A stretch of DNA of 62,161 bases from Bryobacteraceae bacterium (GCA_014860455.1 JACZJQ010000339.1:1-62161), one strand, 5' to 3'. Shown: positions 41,070 through 49,750, counted from the first letter of the stretch. Notes: generated by a model not told the origin, from the letters alone. Numbers and translations: made by a program.

Positions 41070-43409
41070 TTGAAGTTCTCATACAACTGGCTCAGCGAAC
41101 TGCTCGACGGCGCCCTGCCCGGCCCCGCCGAACTGACGCGCCTCATCACCATGAAGACCGCCGAGTGCGAAGGCGTCGAAGCTTTCGCGCCCGCGCTCGC
41201 CCACGCCGTCGCCGCCCGCGTTCTTGAAGTCACGCCCATCGAAGGCAGCCACAACGTCCAGGCCCGCATTGACGCCGGCCCCGTGCATGGCGTCAAACAG
41301 GTGGTCTGCGGCGCGCCCAACTGCCGCGCCGGCCTGGTGACAGCCTATCTGCCAGCCGGCGCCGAGATCGACGGCCGCGTCATCAGCAAGGTCACCATTT
41401 CAGGCGTTGAAAGCGACGGCATGCTGGCCTCGGCCGCCGAACTCTCCATCAACCGCGACCACTCCGGCATCCTCGAAATCGACATCGAGCCCGGCTCGCC
41501 GCTGCCCGGCCTTGCCGCCGACCACGTCATCGAGGTCGATAACAAATCGCTCACCCACCGTCCCGACCTCTGGGGCCACTACGGCCTGGCCCGCGAAATC
41601 GCCGCCATCACCGGCGCGAAATTGAAGGATCCCGTCAAGGCGTCGCTGCTGCCCGCGGGCGAGCCGCTCTACGCCGTCGAGATCGAAGACCACTCGCTCT
41701 CGCCGCGTTACTCGGCGCTGGTTTTTGAAAACGTCACCGTCCAGCCGTCGCCCCTCTGGCTCCAGGCCCGCCTGGAAGCCGCCGGCATGAACGCAATCAA
41801 CAACATCGTCGATGTGACCAACTACATCGGCGCCGAACTCGCCGAGCCCATGCACGCCTTCGACGCCGACAAGCTCCAGGGCAACACCATCTACGTCCGC
41901 CGGGCGAAATCCGGCGAGCCCTACGATGCGTTGAACGGTGAATCCTACACGCTCGAACCTCGCCATCTGGTCATCGCCGACTCGGGCGGCGCCATCGCCC
42001 TGGCTGGCGTCATCGGTGGCGCCGGGTCGGCCATCAACAGCGAAACCACCCGCATCGTCCTTGAAAGCGCCAACTTCGACGCGGCCTGCATCCGCAAGAC
42101 TTCGGCCGAGATGAAACTCCGCACCGACGCCTCGATGCGCTTCGAGAAGGCACAGGACCCCAAAAACACTGTCCGCGCCCTGGCACGCGCCATCGCGTTG
42201 TTTGAAATCGTCTCGCCCGGCATCCGCCTCCACGGCGGGATGATCGACAACTTCAAGGCCCCGCCCGCGCCAGCGCCCATCACGCTGCCGATGGAGTGGC
42301 TGATTCGCAAACTCGGCCGGCCGATCGAAGCCGCCGAGGTGCGCGCGATTCTAGAATCGCTCGAATTCGGCGTCGCCGAGTCCGCGCCGGGCGTCTTCGA
42401 GGTCACCGTGCCCTCCTGGCGCGCCACCAAGGACGTCACCATCAAGGACGACCTGCTTGAAGAGGTCGGCCGCATGGTCGGCTACTCCAGCATCCCGCCG
42501 GAACCGCCCTTGAAACCCGTCCAGCGTCCTTGGGTCAACCACGAGCGCCTGTTCCACCACGACCTCCGCCAGAAGGTCGCCGCCCAGGGATTCACGGAGA
42601 CTTACAACTACTCGTTCGTCTCCGAAGCCATGGCCGCCCGTTTCGGGTTCACCCCGGATCAGCATGTCCATGTGCTTAACCCGATCTCGGTCGAGCAGAG
42701 CCTGATGCGTATCAGCCTACTGCCCGGTATTCACCGAAACATCGTCGATAACGCCCGCTACTCCGATGAGTTCCGGCTGTTTGAAATCGGCAACGAAATC
42801 CACAAGCGCCAGAGCAATGAGCTGCCGCACGAGGTCCCGCACCTGATGGCCGCCATCCACACCAAGGCCGACGGCTCGGCGGCGTATTACGAACTCAAAC
42901 GGCTGGCCGAATGCCTCATGCCCGGCTGCGAAGCCGCCCCGGCCAGTTCGTTGGGTTACGAACACTCGGCCCGTGCCGCCGCCATCACCTGGCGGGGCAG
43001 GGAAGCCGGCCGCATCTTTGAACTCCACCCGTCGCTGGTCGAATCCGGCCGGGCGTCAGTTCTCGACGCGAACCTCGCTGTTCTGTTCGAACTCGGACCC
43101 GCGCCCAAGCGTTATCAGCCTCTACGCCGTTTCCCGTCGTCGTCGTTCGACTTATCCGTTGTCGCCGGCTTGCGCGAATTGACCGGTGACCTCGGCGGTC
43201 GGATCCGCGCCGCCGCCGGCGCGAACTGCGACTCGGTCGAGTTCCTCTACTCCTACCAGGGCCACCCCCTGCCCGACGACAAACAGAGCCTCAGCTACCG
43301 GATCACCGTCTCGGCGCCAGATCATACGCTTTCGAATGAAGAGCTTACCGGAATCCGGGCGGCAATCATCGAGGCCCTGAAGGCCGCCGGATACGAGTTG
43401 AGGGGCTAG
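41070..43409 (+). CDS. pheT: Phenylalanyl-tRNA synthetase beta subunit
   Basis: Structural and editing subunit of PheRS, 779 residues. Domains in order: B1, the tRNA-binding EMAP-like fold at about 40-150 (VLEVTPIEGSHNVQARIDAG, VVCGAPNCRAG), B3/B4 editing domain (YSALVFENVTVQPSPLWLQARL, NNIVDVTNYIGAELAEPMHAFDADKL), B5, B6-B7 catalytic-like core (EVGRMVGYSSIPPEPP, LNPISVEQSLMRISLLPGI) and the C-terminal FDX-ACB (FPSSSFDLSVVAG, SYRITVSAPDHTLSNEEL). TTG 41070 is the start implied by the family beginning MKFSYNWLSELL. Pairs with pheS. Confidence 0.96.
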   Translation: MKFSYNWLSELLDGALPGPAELTRLITMKTAECEGVEAFAPALAHAVAARVLEVTPIEGSHNVQARIDAGPVHGVKQVVCGAPNCRAGLVTAYLPAGAEIDGRVISKVTISGVESDGMLASAAELSINRDHSGILEIDIEPGSPLPGLAADHVIEVDNKSLTHRPDLWGHYGLAREIAAITGAKLKDPVKASLLPAGEPLYAVEIEDHSLSPRYSALVFENVTVQPSPLWLQARLEAAGMNAINNIVDVTNYIGAELAEPMHAFDADKLQGNTIYVRRAKSGEPYDALNGESYTLEPRHLVIADSGGAIALAGVIGGAGSAINSETTRIVLESANFDAACIRKTSAEMKLRTDASMRFEKAQDPKNTVRALARAIALFEIVSPGIRLHGGMIDNFKAPPAPAPITLPMEWLIRKLGRPIEAAEVRAILESLEFGVAESAPGVFEVTVPSWRATKDVTIKDDLLEEVGRMVGYSSIPPEPPLKPVQRPWVNHERLFHHDLRQKVAAQGFTETYNYSFVSEAMAARFGFTPDQHVHVLNPISVEQSLMRISLLPGIHRNIVDNARYSDEFRLFEIGNEIHKRQSNELPHEVPHLMAAIHTKADGSAAYYELKRLAECLMPGCEAAPASSLGYEHSARAAAITWRGREAGRIFELHPSLVESGRASVLDANLAVLFELGPAPKRYQPLRRFPSSSFDLSVVAGLRELTGDLGGRIRAAAGANCDSVEFLYSYQGHPLPDDKQSLSYRITVSAPDHTLSNEELTGIRAAIIEALKAAGYELRG

Positions 43410-43448
43410 ACCAGCCGGCGTACGAGCGTAAAAAGGAACCGTACGTGA

Positions 43449-43454
43449 TATAGT
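43449..43454 (+). promoter_or_regulatory. -10 box for a leaderless toxin-antitoxin transcript
   Basis: TATAGT lies 6 bases before GTG 43461, so transcription would begin at or next to the antitoxin start codon, leaving no leader and no ribosome-binding site. No convincing -35 is seen, so confidence is low. Confidence 0.4.
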
Positions 43455-43460
43455 CTGGGC

Positions 43461-43688
43461 GTGACTATCACCGCGTCCAAGCTTCGAGAAAACGTCTACC
43501 GGATTCTCGACCAGGTGATCGAAACGGGCGTTCCGGTGGAGATCGAGCGCAAAGGCGTCATCCTGCGCATCGTCGCCGAGACGGCCCCGTCCAGGCTGGA
43601 CATGTTGGAGAAACGCGACCTGTTCGACGGCGACCCCGACTCCATCATCGATGCCGGCCCGCTCGACAAACCAGGGCCCCGGCCATGA
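43461..43688 (+). CDS. Antitoxin of the Phd/YefM type
   Basis: A 75-residue protein with the Phd/YefM opening ITASKLRENVYRILDQVIETGVPVEIERKGVILRIV, the dimerisation and DNA-binding fold that represses its own promoter. Its C-terminus (RLDMLEKRDLFDGDPDSI) is the likely toxin-binding arm. It overlaps the PIN-domain gene by 4 bases (ATGA), the classic toxin-antitoxin arrangement. The pair separates pheT from the next aldo/keto reductase. GTG 43461 is the start; a TATAGT box 6 bases before it suggests leaderless translation. Confidence 0.85.
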   Translation: MTITASKLRENVYRILDQVIETGVPVEIERKGVILRIVAETAPSRLDMLEKRDLFDGDPDSIIDAGPLDKPGPRP

Positions 43689-44059
43689 TCTACCTCGATA
43701 CCCACGCCGCCATCCTGCTCGCCGCCGGCGACACGTCGCGGTTCAGCCGGACGGGCCTGCATGTTCTCAGCCGCGAGGACGTGGTGTTGTCTCCGGCCGC
43801 CTTGCTCGAATTGGAGACCCTTCACGAGGCCGGCCGGCTCAAGGTCCATGCCCGCGAGGTGGTTGAAATCCTCAGGGCCTCGCTCGCGCTGCGCGTCTGC
43901 GATCTTCCTTTTTCCACCGTCGCCGACAAAGCTTTGGACGAAACCTGGACCAGCGACCAGTTCGACCGCCTGATCGTCGCCAACGCCCGGCTGCGCCAGG
44001 CGCGCCTGCTGACACGCGACCAGCGCATCGCCGCCCATTACCGCCACGCCTGCTGGTAA
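43685..44059 (+). CDS. vapC: PIN-domain ribonuclease toxin, VapC family
   Basis: A 124-residue PIN-domain protein. Acidic metal-binding residues expected of VapC nucleases are present: D5 (YLDTHA), E42 (LLELETL), D94 in SDQFDRLIVANA and D112 in TRDQRI. The N-terminus MIYLDTHAAILLAAG is the standard opening. Toxins of this family cleave tRNA or rRNA and inhibit translation when unbound by antitoxin; the specific target here is unknown. Overlaps the Phd/YefM-like antitoxin gene by 4 bases. Confidence 0.9.
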   Translation: MIYLDTHAAILLAAGDTSRFSRTGLHVLSREDVVLSPAALLELETLHEAGRLKVHAREVVEILRASLALRVCDLPFSTVADKALDETWTSDQFDRLIVANARLRQARLLTRDQRIAAHYRHACW

Positions 44060-44104
44060 TCGGTCCGCTCAATCCGTACAATTGGCTGCAGGAGGTCTCA
44101 TCCT

Positions 44105-45022
44105 GTGAAAAGAAGGTCCTTTATCGTGTCCTCAGTCGCCGCCGCCGCCTCGGCCGCGCCCAAATCGCAGGTCCCCAAGCGCCCCTATAAGGCCGGGATC
44201 GAACTCTCCATCATCGGCTTCGGCGGCATCGTTGCCACCGGGATGCCGCAGTCGGAGGCCGACAGGCGGGTCAAGGCCGCCTATGACCGCGGCGTCAACT
44301 ACTACGACTGCGCCCCTTCTTACGCCGACGGAGAGGCCGAAATCAAGCTCGGAAACGCGCTTCAGGGCCTCAGAAAGCACGTTTTTGTCGCCGAAAAGAC
44401 ACAGAAACGCGATGCCGCCGGCGCCCAGGCCGAACTCGAGCAGACCCTGCGCCGCTTCCATACCGACCACGTCGATCTCTACCAGTTCCACGCCGTCAGC
44501 AGCATGAAGGATGTGGACCAGATCCTCGCCCCTGGCGGCGCCGCCGAGGTCTTCCTCAAGGCGAAGAAAGAGGGGAAAACTCGCTTCCTCGGCTTCTCCG
44601 CCCACGACGCCGCCGCAGCAATCCGCCTGATGGATGCCCTGGAACTGGACTCCATCCTGTTCCCCGTCAACTTCAACGCCTGGGAGAACGGCGGCTTTGG
44701 ACCCCAAATGCTACAAAAGGCGAAATCCAAAGGCATGGCCCGCCTGGCGCTGAAGGCTCTGGCCCTTGGACGCTGGAAACAGGGCGCCAAACGAACTCAC
44801 CCTAAGTGCTGGTACGAACCTGTCTCCGACCCCGCTCTCGCCAAGCTGGCCCTGCAATTCACATTGAATCAAGAGATTACAGCCGCCGTGCCGCCTGGGG
44901 ACGAGCACATTTTCGACTTGGCCCTCGATTTGGCCTGTGGTCCTCTACCAAAACTACAAAATTCGGAGTTGGCGCGTCTATCCGAAGCTGCAAGAGCCTC
45001 CGAACCCATCTTCCGGGTCTGA
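44105..45022 (+). CDS. Aldo/keto reductase with export-like N-terminus
   Basis: A 305-residue aldo/keto reductase. Tetrad: D and Y in NYYDCAPSYADGEAEI, K in VFVAEKTQK, H in LYQFHAVSSM. The first 20 residues (MKRRSFIVSSVAAAASAAPKS) look like a Tat signal with RRSFI, shorter than usual, suggesting export like the reductase at 38951. It belongs to a group with cleaved substrate loop and a C-terminal end of about 35 residues (ITAAVPPGDEHIFDLALDLACG). GTG 44105 follows AGGAGG by 10 bases. Single gene downstream of the toxin-antitoxin pair; convergent with the regulator at 45081. Substrate unknown. Confidence 0.88.
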   Translation: MKRRSFIVSSVAAAASAAPKSQVPKRPYKAGIELSIIGFGGIVATGMPQSEADRRVKAAYDRGVNYYDCAPSYADGEAEIKLGNALQGLRKHVFVAEKTQKRDAAGAQAELEQTLRRFHTDHVDLYQFHAVSSMKDVDQILAPGGAAEVFLKAKKEGKTRFLGFSAHDAAAAIRLMDALELDSILFPVNFNAWENGGFGPQMLQKAKSKGMARLALKALALGRWKQGAKRTHPKCWYEPVSDPALAKLALQFTLNQEITAAVPPGDEHIFDLALDLACGPLPKLQNSELARLSEAARASEPIFRV

Positions 45023-45046
45023 CAGTTCGTTTGGTTGCGATTTTTC

Positions 45047-45072
45047 GGGGGCGGCCGCAGATGGCTGCCCCC
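45047..45072. terminator. Strong hairpin between convergent genes
   Basis: GGGGGCGGCC (45047-45056) pairs with GGCTGCCCCC (45063-45072) as ten pairs with one G-T, loop of six. A T-run precedes it on plus (TTTTTC), but neither strand has a good T-tract after it, so its use as a terminator is unproven; it may be shared by both convergent transcripts. Confidence 0.35.
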
Positions 45073-45080
45073 ATTCCCGT

Positions 45081-46613
45081 CTAGAGAGACTTCAGCAGTT
45101 TCTTGAACCTCGGCTCCTCGCGGACAGGGTCGAGGTTGTTGTCGTGCTCGTACCAGCCGCGCTGGCGCAGTCCGCCGGCTGCTGCTTTTTCAAGCGCATC
45201 CAGAGCCTTCTTGGCATCGCCCAGCATTGAGAAGATGCAGCCGACGTTGTAGAGCAGCATCGGGTCGTCCGGCCGCAGCGCCTGCGCCCGGCCGGCGAAC
45301 TGGCGGGCGCGTTCGTTTTGTCCCAGAGCGGCCATGCCGTTGGCGGCCATATACATCGCCCGCACGTCGTCGGGATGGGCCAGAAGGTGTTGCTCGGCCA
45401 TCTCGATACCCTTCTGCCGCGAAAATCTTGCCTGGTCTGGCTGGCCGAGGTCGTCATAGATCTGGGCCATCAGCAGCCTGGCCTGGAACTCTTCCGGCCT
45501 GACCCGGATCGCCTCCAGATACAACTCTACGGCCTTTCCCGCCTCGCCTCGCGCAAACGACTGCCGGGCGTAGAAGTAGTACGCCTCATAGAGGTTCCGG
45601 TCCAGGTGGATCGCCTTGCGGAACGCCGCCTCGGCCTCCTCGAATTCAGAGCGCAGCGACAGCGCCAGGCCCCATGAAGCCTGCGCTTGGGCGCTCTGCG
45701 GATCGAGTTCGACAGCCCGGCGGCTGGCCCATTCGGCCTGCTCCCTGACAGCCTCGTCGCGGGTGGAATACAGATAGATATACGACCAGCAGTCGGCCAG
45801 CCCGGCATAGGCCAGCGGGTAGGCCGGATCCAGTTCCACGGCGCGCGAGAACAGTTGGATGGCGAAGTCCATGTCGCGCGGCCCGTACTGGTAGTAGAAC
45901 TTGCGGCCGCGCAGGTAGCAGTCGTAGGCCTCGATGTTCCTTGTCGGCGGTGTCAGCCCGGCGGGCTTGGATGCTCCCGCCGGCATGCCGACTTCCAGGG
46001 CGTTCACCACTTCGGCGGCGATCTCCTCCTGGACGGCGAAGACGTCGCCCATCTGCTTGTTGAAGGTCTGCGACCAGATCTGGTAACCGTTTTCGGCGCC
46101 GGTTAACTGCACCGAAACCCGCAGCACATCGCCCGACTTGCGGATGCTGCCCTCAACCAGCGCGCTGACGCCCAACTTGCGCCCGGCTTCCTTCGTATCC
46201 ACCGCGCCGCGGAACCGGAACGACGATGCCCGCGAGGCGACCCGGACCTGGCCCAGGCGGCTCAACCGGGTGATGATCTCCTCCGCCATGCCGTCGCAGA
46301 AATACTCCTGGTCGCGCTCCCGGCTCAAATCGGCGAACGGCAGCACGGCGACGGCCCGGTGGCGAGTCTCCTCCTCCTCGGCCCGGAGTTCACCGCCGCG
46401 CGAGGCCAGCCAGGCATCGAGTTCCTGTTTGAAGGCATACACCGATCCGAGTTTGTCGTGGTGCAGCCGGCGGACGGGCAGATCTTCTTCCCGCTCCCAT
46501 CGCTGGACGGTCCGGACGCCCCGGTTCAGGTAGGTTGCGATCTCTTTCCAGGATTCGAGCTTTTCCTGCTTGCGCTCCGATCCTGGACTTTCAGTCACCG
46601 TGGTGCGCCCCAT
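45081..46613 (-). CDS. HTH / FlgO-like / TPR regulatory protein
   Basis: About 510 residues. The N-terminus has a MerR/excisionase-like helix-turn-helix (LESWKEIATYLNRGVRTVQRWE ... LGSVYAFKQELDAWL); residues ~90-240 form a FlgO/TolB-N-like domain (AVAVLPFADLSRERDQEYFCDGMAEEIITRLSRLGQVRVASRASS), and the remaining ~270 residues are TPR repeats (such as AYPLAYAGLADCWSYIYLYS and DPMLLYNVGCIFSMLGDAKKALDALEKAA). This architecture is typical of acidobacterial transcription regulators. No membrane span is apparent. ATG 46613 is chosen because it precedes the HTH closely; ATG 46751 would start inside the divergent gene. Targets unknown. Confidence 0.85.
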   Translation of the reverse strand: MGRTTVTESPGSERKQEKLESWKEIATYLNRGVRTVQRWEREEDLPVRRLHHDKLGSVYAFKQELDAWLASRGGELRAEEEETRHRAVAVLPFADLSRERDQEYFCDGMAEEIITRLSRLGQVRVASRASSFRFRGAVDTKEAGRKLGVSALVEGSIRKSGDVLRVSVQLTGAENGYQIWSQTFNKQMGDVFAVQEEIAAEVVNALEVGMPAGASKPAGLTPPTRNIEAYDCYLRGRKFYYQYGPRDMDFAIQLFSRAVELDPAYPLAYAGLADCWSYIYLYSTRDEAVREQAEWASRRAVELDPQSAQAQASWGLALSLRSEFEEAEAAFRKAIHLDRNLYEAYYFYARQSFARGEAGKAVELYLEAIRVRPEEFQARLLMAQIYDDLGQPDQARFSRQKGIEMAEQHLLAHPDDVRAMYMAANGMAALGQNERARQFAGRAQALRPDDPMLLYNVGCIFSMLGDAKKALDALEKAAAGGLRQRGWYEHDNNLDPVREEPRFKKLLKSL

Positions 46614-46750
46614 CTTGGCCCATTCTCCAACTTCGAGTGCGCCAGTCCGCGCCAAAGCGCGCCACGCCGGCGCCGGCCAGCTTTGCCGCTTTCGTCCAGC
46701 GCCGCCAAGCCCCACCATCGTTGGTGAGAGCAGTTTCCAAGGACCATCCA

Positions 46751-47191
46751 ATGAACTTCATGACCAAAACAGCGTTACTCCTGGCTACCCTGGCCATCAC
46801 CGGCCTGCTGACATTATCACCCCTCTGCGCCCAAGTCCGTACCACGGAGTTCTCCGTGCCGTACCAATTTCACGCAGGTAACACCATTCTGCCCGCCGGC
46901 GACTACCGCGTCAGCATCGACGCCGGATTGCGCCGCGGCATGATCACCCTGGCAACCGCGGATCTCAGCAGCGCGCTCGTCCTGCTGCCCCAATCCGAAT
47001 CCACAGGCGAGAACGCGCCCGTCGAAGCCACCGTCGCGCTGGTCTTCCACAGATATGGCGACGACTACTTCCTGCGCCAGGTGAGGCATCACGGAACCGG
47101 CCAGGCGCTGAACCTGCATGAGTCGAAGGCTGAGAAAGCGGCGGCGCGGCAAGGCAACTTGCGTCAGGTGGCGCTGGTTCATCCGCGGTAA
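46751..47191 (+). CDS. Small secreted beta-rich protein of unknown function
   Basis: A 146-residue protein with an N-terminal signal (MNFMTKTALLLATLAITGLLTLSPLCAQ) and a mature part of about 118 residues with alternating beta-like segments, including VPYQFHAGNTILPAGDYRVSID, a pattern I recognise from many uncharacterised acidobacterial secreted proteins. No catalytic motif is seen. It diverges from the HTH-FlgO-TPR gene; 137 bases separate the starts, so one may control the other (inference). A terminator lies 48 bases after the stop. Confidence 0.75.
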   Translation: MNFMTKTALLLATLAITGLLTLSPLCAQVRTTEFSVPYQFHAGNTILPAGDYRVSIDAGLRRGMITLATADLSSALVLLPQSESTGENAPVEATVALVFHRYGDDYFLRQVRHHGTGQALNLHESKAEKAAARQGNLRQVALVHPR

Positions 47192-47238
47192 TCCCGACTG
47201 TCTGGTGCGCCTTTTGAGCGCTCACCAGTCCTCCCAAA

Positions 47239-47286
47239 GCGCATGGGACAGGCCCGCTCCGGACCCGCCCCATGCGCCATTTTTTT
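47239..47286 (+). terminator. Rho-independent terminator
   Basis: Perfect 9-bp stem GCGCATGGG (47239-47247) / CCCATGCGC (47269-47277) with a 21-base loop, followed by C-A and seven T residues (47280-47286). Ends the transcript of the small secreted protein. Confidence 0.85.
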
Positions 47287-47343
47287 GCGCCGGCCGGAGC
47301 ACGGCCCGCTGCGTCCGCCGAACATGACCTAGGGGCCACCCTG

Positions 47344-47349
47344 TATAAT
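47344..47349 (+). promoter_or_regulatory. Consensus -10 box of the greA-like gene
   Basis: TATAAT is exact. A -35 region 17-18 bases upstream is poor (AACATG). The ATG at 47348 overlaps this box, which argues for initiation at the next in-frame ATG, 47375. Confidence 0.55.
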
Positions 47350-47374
47350 GCGCATTGGGAGACCCCACCTTTCG

Positions 47375-47845
47375 ATGGATGCGCTGAAGAAGAAGCTGCA
47401 GGACGAAATCACGGTGCTTGAGTACGAACTTCGCAACGAGTTGCCGAAGGAGATCCTCAAAGCCCGCGCCCACGGCGACCTGCGCGAAAACGCCGAGTTC
47501 CATGCGGCCAAGGAGCGCCAGCGCTACGTCGATGCCCGGTTGTCGGGATTGAAGAAGCGCCTCGCTGACCTTTCGCTCGTCAATATGGACAAGATCCCCA
47601 GGGACCGCGTCGGACTGGGTTCCACCGTCCTGGTCCTCGATGTGGACAAGGACGAGGAAGTCCGCTATCGGATCGTGGCCAGCGAAGAATCAGACGCCGC
47701 CAACAACAAGATCTCCACGTCGTCGCCCATCGGCAAGGCATTTCTGGGCAAGAAAGTGGGCGACGAGGTGACGGTGGTGATTCCAAGCGGAAAGCGCCAG
47801 TTCGAGATCATCGAACTGGCCACGATCCACGACCTGGCGGAGTAG
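47375..47845 (+). CDS. greA: Transcription elongation factor of the GreA/GreB family
   Basis: Rescues backtracked RNA polymerase by stimulating transcript cleavage. The 156-residue protein has the N-terminal coiled coil (MDALKKKLQDEITVLEYELRNELPKEILKARAHGDLRENAEFHAAKERQRYVDAR) with the acidic tip residues in GDLRENAEFHAAKE, and the C-terminal FKBP-like domain (GSTVLVLDVDKDEEVRYRIV, ISTSSPIGKAFLGKKVGDEV). Matches GreA length (158). ATG 47375 is used because the upstream ATG 47348 lies in the -10 box. The CDP-alcohol phosphatidyltransferase follows 6 bases after the stop. Confidence 0.93.
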   Translation: MDALKKKLQDEITVLEYELRNELPKEILKARAHGDLRENAEFHAAKERQRYVDARLSGLKKRLADLSLVNMDKIPRDRVGLGSTVLVLDVDKDEEVRYRIVASEESDAANNKISTSSPIGKAFLGKKVGDEVTVVIPSGKRQFEIIELATIHDLAE

Positions 47846-47851
47846 CGCAGT

Positions 47852-48460
47852 ATGACCTTTACCAAGGCGATCGGCGTAGGCGCCGGCGCAATCATCAAGC
47901 TGATTGTCAAGGCGTTGGCGTTGTCCAGGATCAGCCCCAACGCGCTCACCCTGATCGGGCTGCTGATCAATATCTATGCCGCCGTGCTGCTGGCCCAGGG
48001 CCGCTTCCTTGCCGCCGGGCTGGTGATCATCGGCGCCGGCATCTTCGACATGGTGGACGGCCGCGTGGCCCGCGCCACCGGCCAGGTGACGCGCTTCGGC
48101 GGCTTCTTCGATTCCGTCATCGACCGCTACTCCGACCTCGCCCTGCTGATGGGCCTGCTGGTCTACTACGCCAACGTCGGACGCAACTTCTATGTCGTCC
48201 TCACCGCAGTCGTCATGACCGCCTCGGTGATGATCTCCTACACGCGGTCGCGGTCCGAGAACACCATCCCGTCCTGCAAAGTCGGCTTCCTGGAACGGCC
48301 CGAGCGCATCGTCCTGTTCATCATCGGCGCGCTGTTTGACCGTATGGCGCCTGTGCTCTGGGTGATCGCCGTGGTCGGAAACATCACCGTCATCCACCGC
48401 ATGTGGCACACCTGGCTGGTGACCAAGGCGATGGACCAGAAGGAACCGGCCGGTTCCTGA
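47852..48460 (+). CDS. CDP-alcohol phosphatidyltransferase family protein
   Basis: A 202-residue membrane protein with about five or six helices and the full catalytic signature D-x2-DG-x2-AR-x8-G-x3-D-x3-D as DMVDGRVARATGQVTRFGGFFDSVID around residue 68. Enzymes of this family move a phosphoalcohol from CDP-diacylglycerol or CDP-alcohol to an acceptor in phospholipid synthesis. The SRISPNALTLIGLLINIYAAVLLA opening resembles phosphatidylinositol- or archaetidylinositol-phosphate-synthase-like members; the exact product cannot be fixed. Follows the GreA-like gene by 6 bases and meets the stop of acpS with no spacer. Confidence 0.9.
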   Translation: MTFTKAIGVGAGAIIKLIVKALALSRISPNALTLIGLLINIYAAVLLAQGRFLAAGLVIIGAGIFDMVDGRVARATGQVTRFGGFFDSVIDRYSDLALLMGLLVYYANVGRNFYVVLTAVVMTASVMISYTRSRSENTIPSCKVGFLERPERIVLFIIGALFDRMAPVLWVIAVVGNITVIHRMWHTWLVTKAMDQKEPAGS

Positions 48461-48838
48461 TCAGCTCTCCAAAATCACGTAGGCAAGGCCCAACTGCGCC
48501 GTGTGCGTCAGGCTGAGGTGGATGTGTTTCACCGCCAGCCGTGAAGCGAACTCCGCCGCCACGCCATGCAATTGCAGCGTCGGCCGTCCGGAGGGCAGAT
48601 TGATCACCTCAAAGTCCTGCCAGCGGACGCCCCGGCGCCATCCAGTGCCGATCGCCTTCATGCCCGCCTCCTTGGCGGCGAACCGCGCGGCGTAACGCTC
48701 GTATTTGTTCGCCTTACGTTCCACATAGGCGATCTCGGACTCGGTATAGATACGCTTCAGGAACTTCTCGCCGAACCGCTCCACCGACTCGCGGATGCGG
48801 TCCACCTCAGCCAGGTCCACTCCCGTGCCTACAATCAT
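48461..48838 (-). CDS. acpS: Holo-[acyl-carrier-protein] synthase AcpS
   Basis: Transfers 4'-phosphopantetheine from CoA to acyl carrier protein. The 125-residue protein has MIVGTGVDLAEVDRI with the metal-binding D8, and YAARFAAKEAGMKAIGTG with K56-E57, the CoA-binding/catalytic segment, and ends with LSLTHTAQLGLAYVILE. Length matches the trimeric bacterial AcpS. Its stop codon abuts the stop of the convergent phosphatidyltransferase gene. purU lies immediately upstream on the same strand, so the two may be cotranscribed. Confidence 0.95.
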   Translation of the reverse strand: MIVGTGVDLAEVDRIRESVERFGEKFLKRIYTESEIAYVERKANKYERYAARFAAKEAGMKAIGTGWRRGVRWQDFEVINLPSGRPTLQLHGVAAEFASRLAVKHIHLSLTHTAQLGLAYVILES

Positions 48839-48859
48839 TGCCTGTCTGCGCTCCTTCCC

Positions 48860-49732
48860 CTAGTCGAAGATCACGGTCTTGTTCGAATACGCCAGGATGC
48901 GATGTTCGAGATGCCAGCGGACAGCCCTGGAAAGGACCACCCGTTCGACATCGCGCCCCTGGCGGACCATGCCGGCCACGCTGTCGCGGTGCGACACACG
49001 CACCACATCCTGCTCGATGATCGGCCCGTCGTCGAGCACCTCGGTGACGTAATGGCTCGTGGCGCCGATCAGTTTCACTCCGCGCTGATGGGCTGCGTGA
49101 TAGGGTTTCGCCCCGCTGAACGCCGGCAGGAACGAATGATGGACGTTGATGATCCGGCCCGGAAAGCGGGCCACGAAATCGCCTGACAGCACTTGCATGT
49201 AGCGCGCCAGGATCACCAGGTCCACGCCCTCCTCGTGCAGGATTTCCATCTGGCGGCGCTCGGCTTCGGCCTTGTCCTGCTGCGCCACCGGGATGCGCTC
49301 AAACCGCACACCGTGGAAGCGGGTGAGCGGTCCGGCGTCATCGTGGTTGCTGACCACCACGCGCAACTCGCCCGGCAGGTCCTGTGTGGAGAAGCGCTCG
49401 AGCAGGTCCGAGAGGCAGTGAAGCTGTTTCGACGCGAACATGGCCACTTTGAGGGGCTTCGACGAATACTTGACCCGCCAGTTCATGTTGAACCTGCCGG
49501 CGATCGGAGTGAACGCGGCGGCAAAGCCAGGTTCGTCCAATGCGAAGTCGGCCAGATCCCATTCATTGCGCATGAAGAACAGGCCTTGCTCGTCGTCGCG
49601 GTGCTGGTCAGAGTGCAGGATGTTGGCGCCGTGTTCGTACAGGAACCCGGAGACCGTGGCCACCAGGCCCTTGGCGTCGGGGCAGTCGATAAGCAGTGTG
49701 GCGGTACGGCGCGGCCGGGTGGGTGATGCCAT
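48860..49732 (-). CDS. purU: Formyltetrahydrofolate deformylase PurU
   Basis: Hydrolyses 10-formyl-tetrahydrofolate to formate and THF, balancing one-carbon pools. The 290-residue protein has an N-terminal ACT domain (LLIDCPDAKGLVATVSGFLYEHGANILHSDQHRD) and a C-terminal formyl-transferase domain with VVVSNHDDAGPLTRFHGVRFERIP, DLVILARYMQVLSGDFVARF and the catalytic N-H-D region INVHHSFLPAFSGAKPYHAAHQRGVKLIGATSHYVTEVLDDGPII. Full length. Next to acpS and dtd on the same strand. Confidence 0.95.
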   Translation of the reverse strand: MASPTRPRRTATLLIDCPDAKGLVATVSGFLYEHGANILHSDQHRDDEQGLFFMRNEWDLADFALDEPGFAAAFTPIAGRFNMNWRVKYSSKPLKVAMFASKQLHCLSDLLERFSTQDLPGELRVVVSNHDDAGPLTRFHGVRFERIPVAQQDKAEAERRQMEILHEEGVDLVILARYMQVLSGDFVARFPGRIINVHHSFLPAFSGAKPYHAAHQRGVKLIGATSHYVTEVLDDGPIIEQDVVRVSHRDSVAGMVRQGRDVERVVLSRAVRWHLEHRILAYSNKTVIFD

Positions 49733-49750
49733 TCTACTGATGCTACCCCC

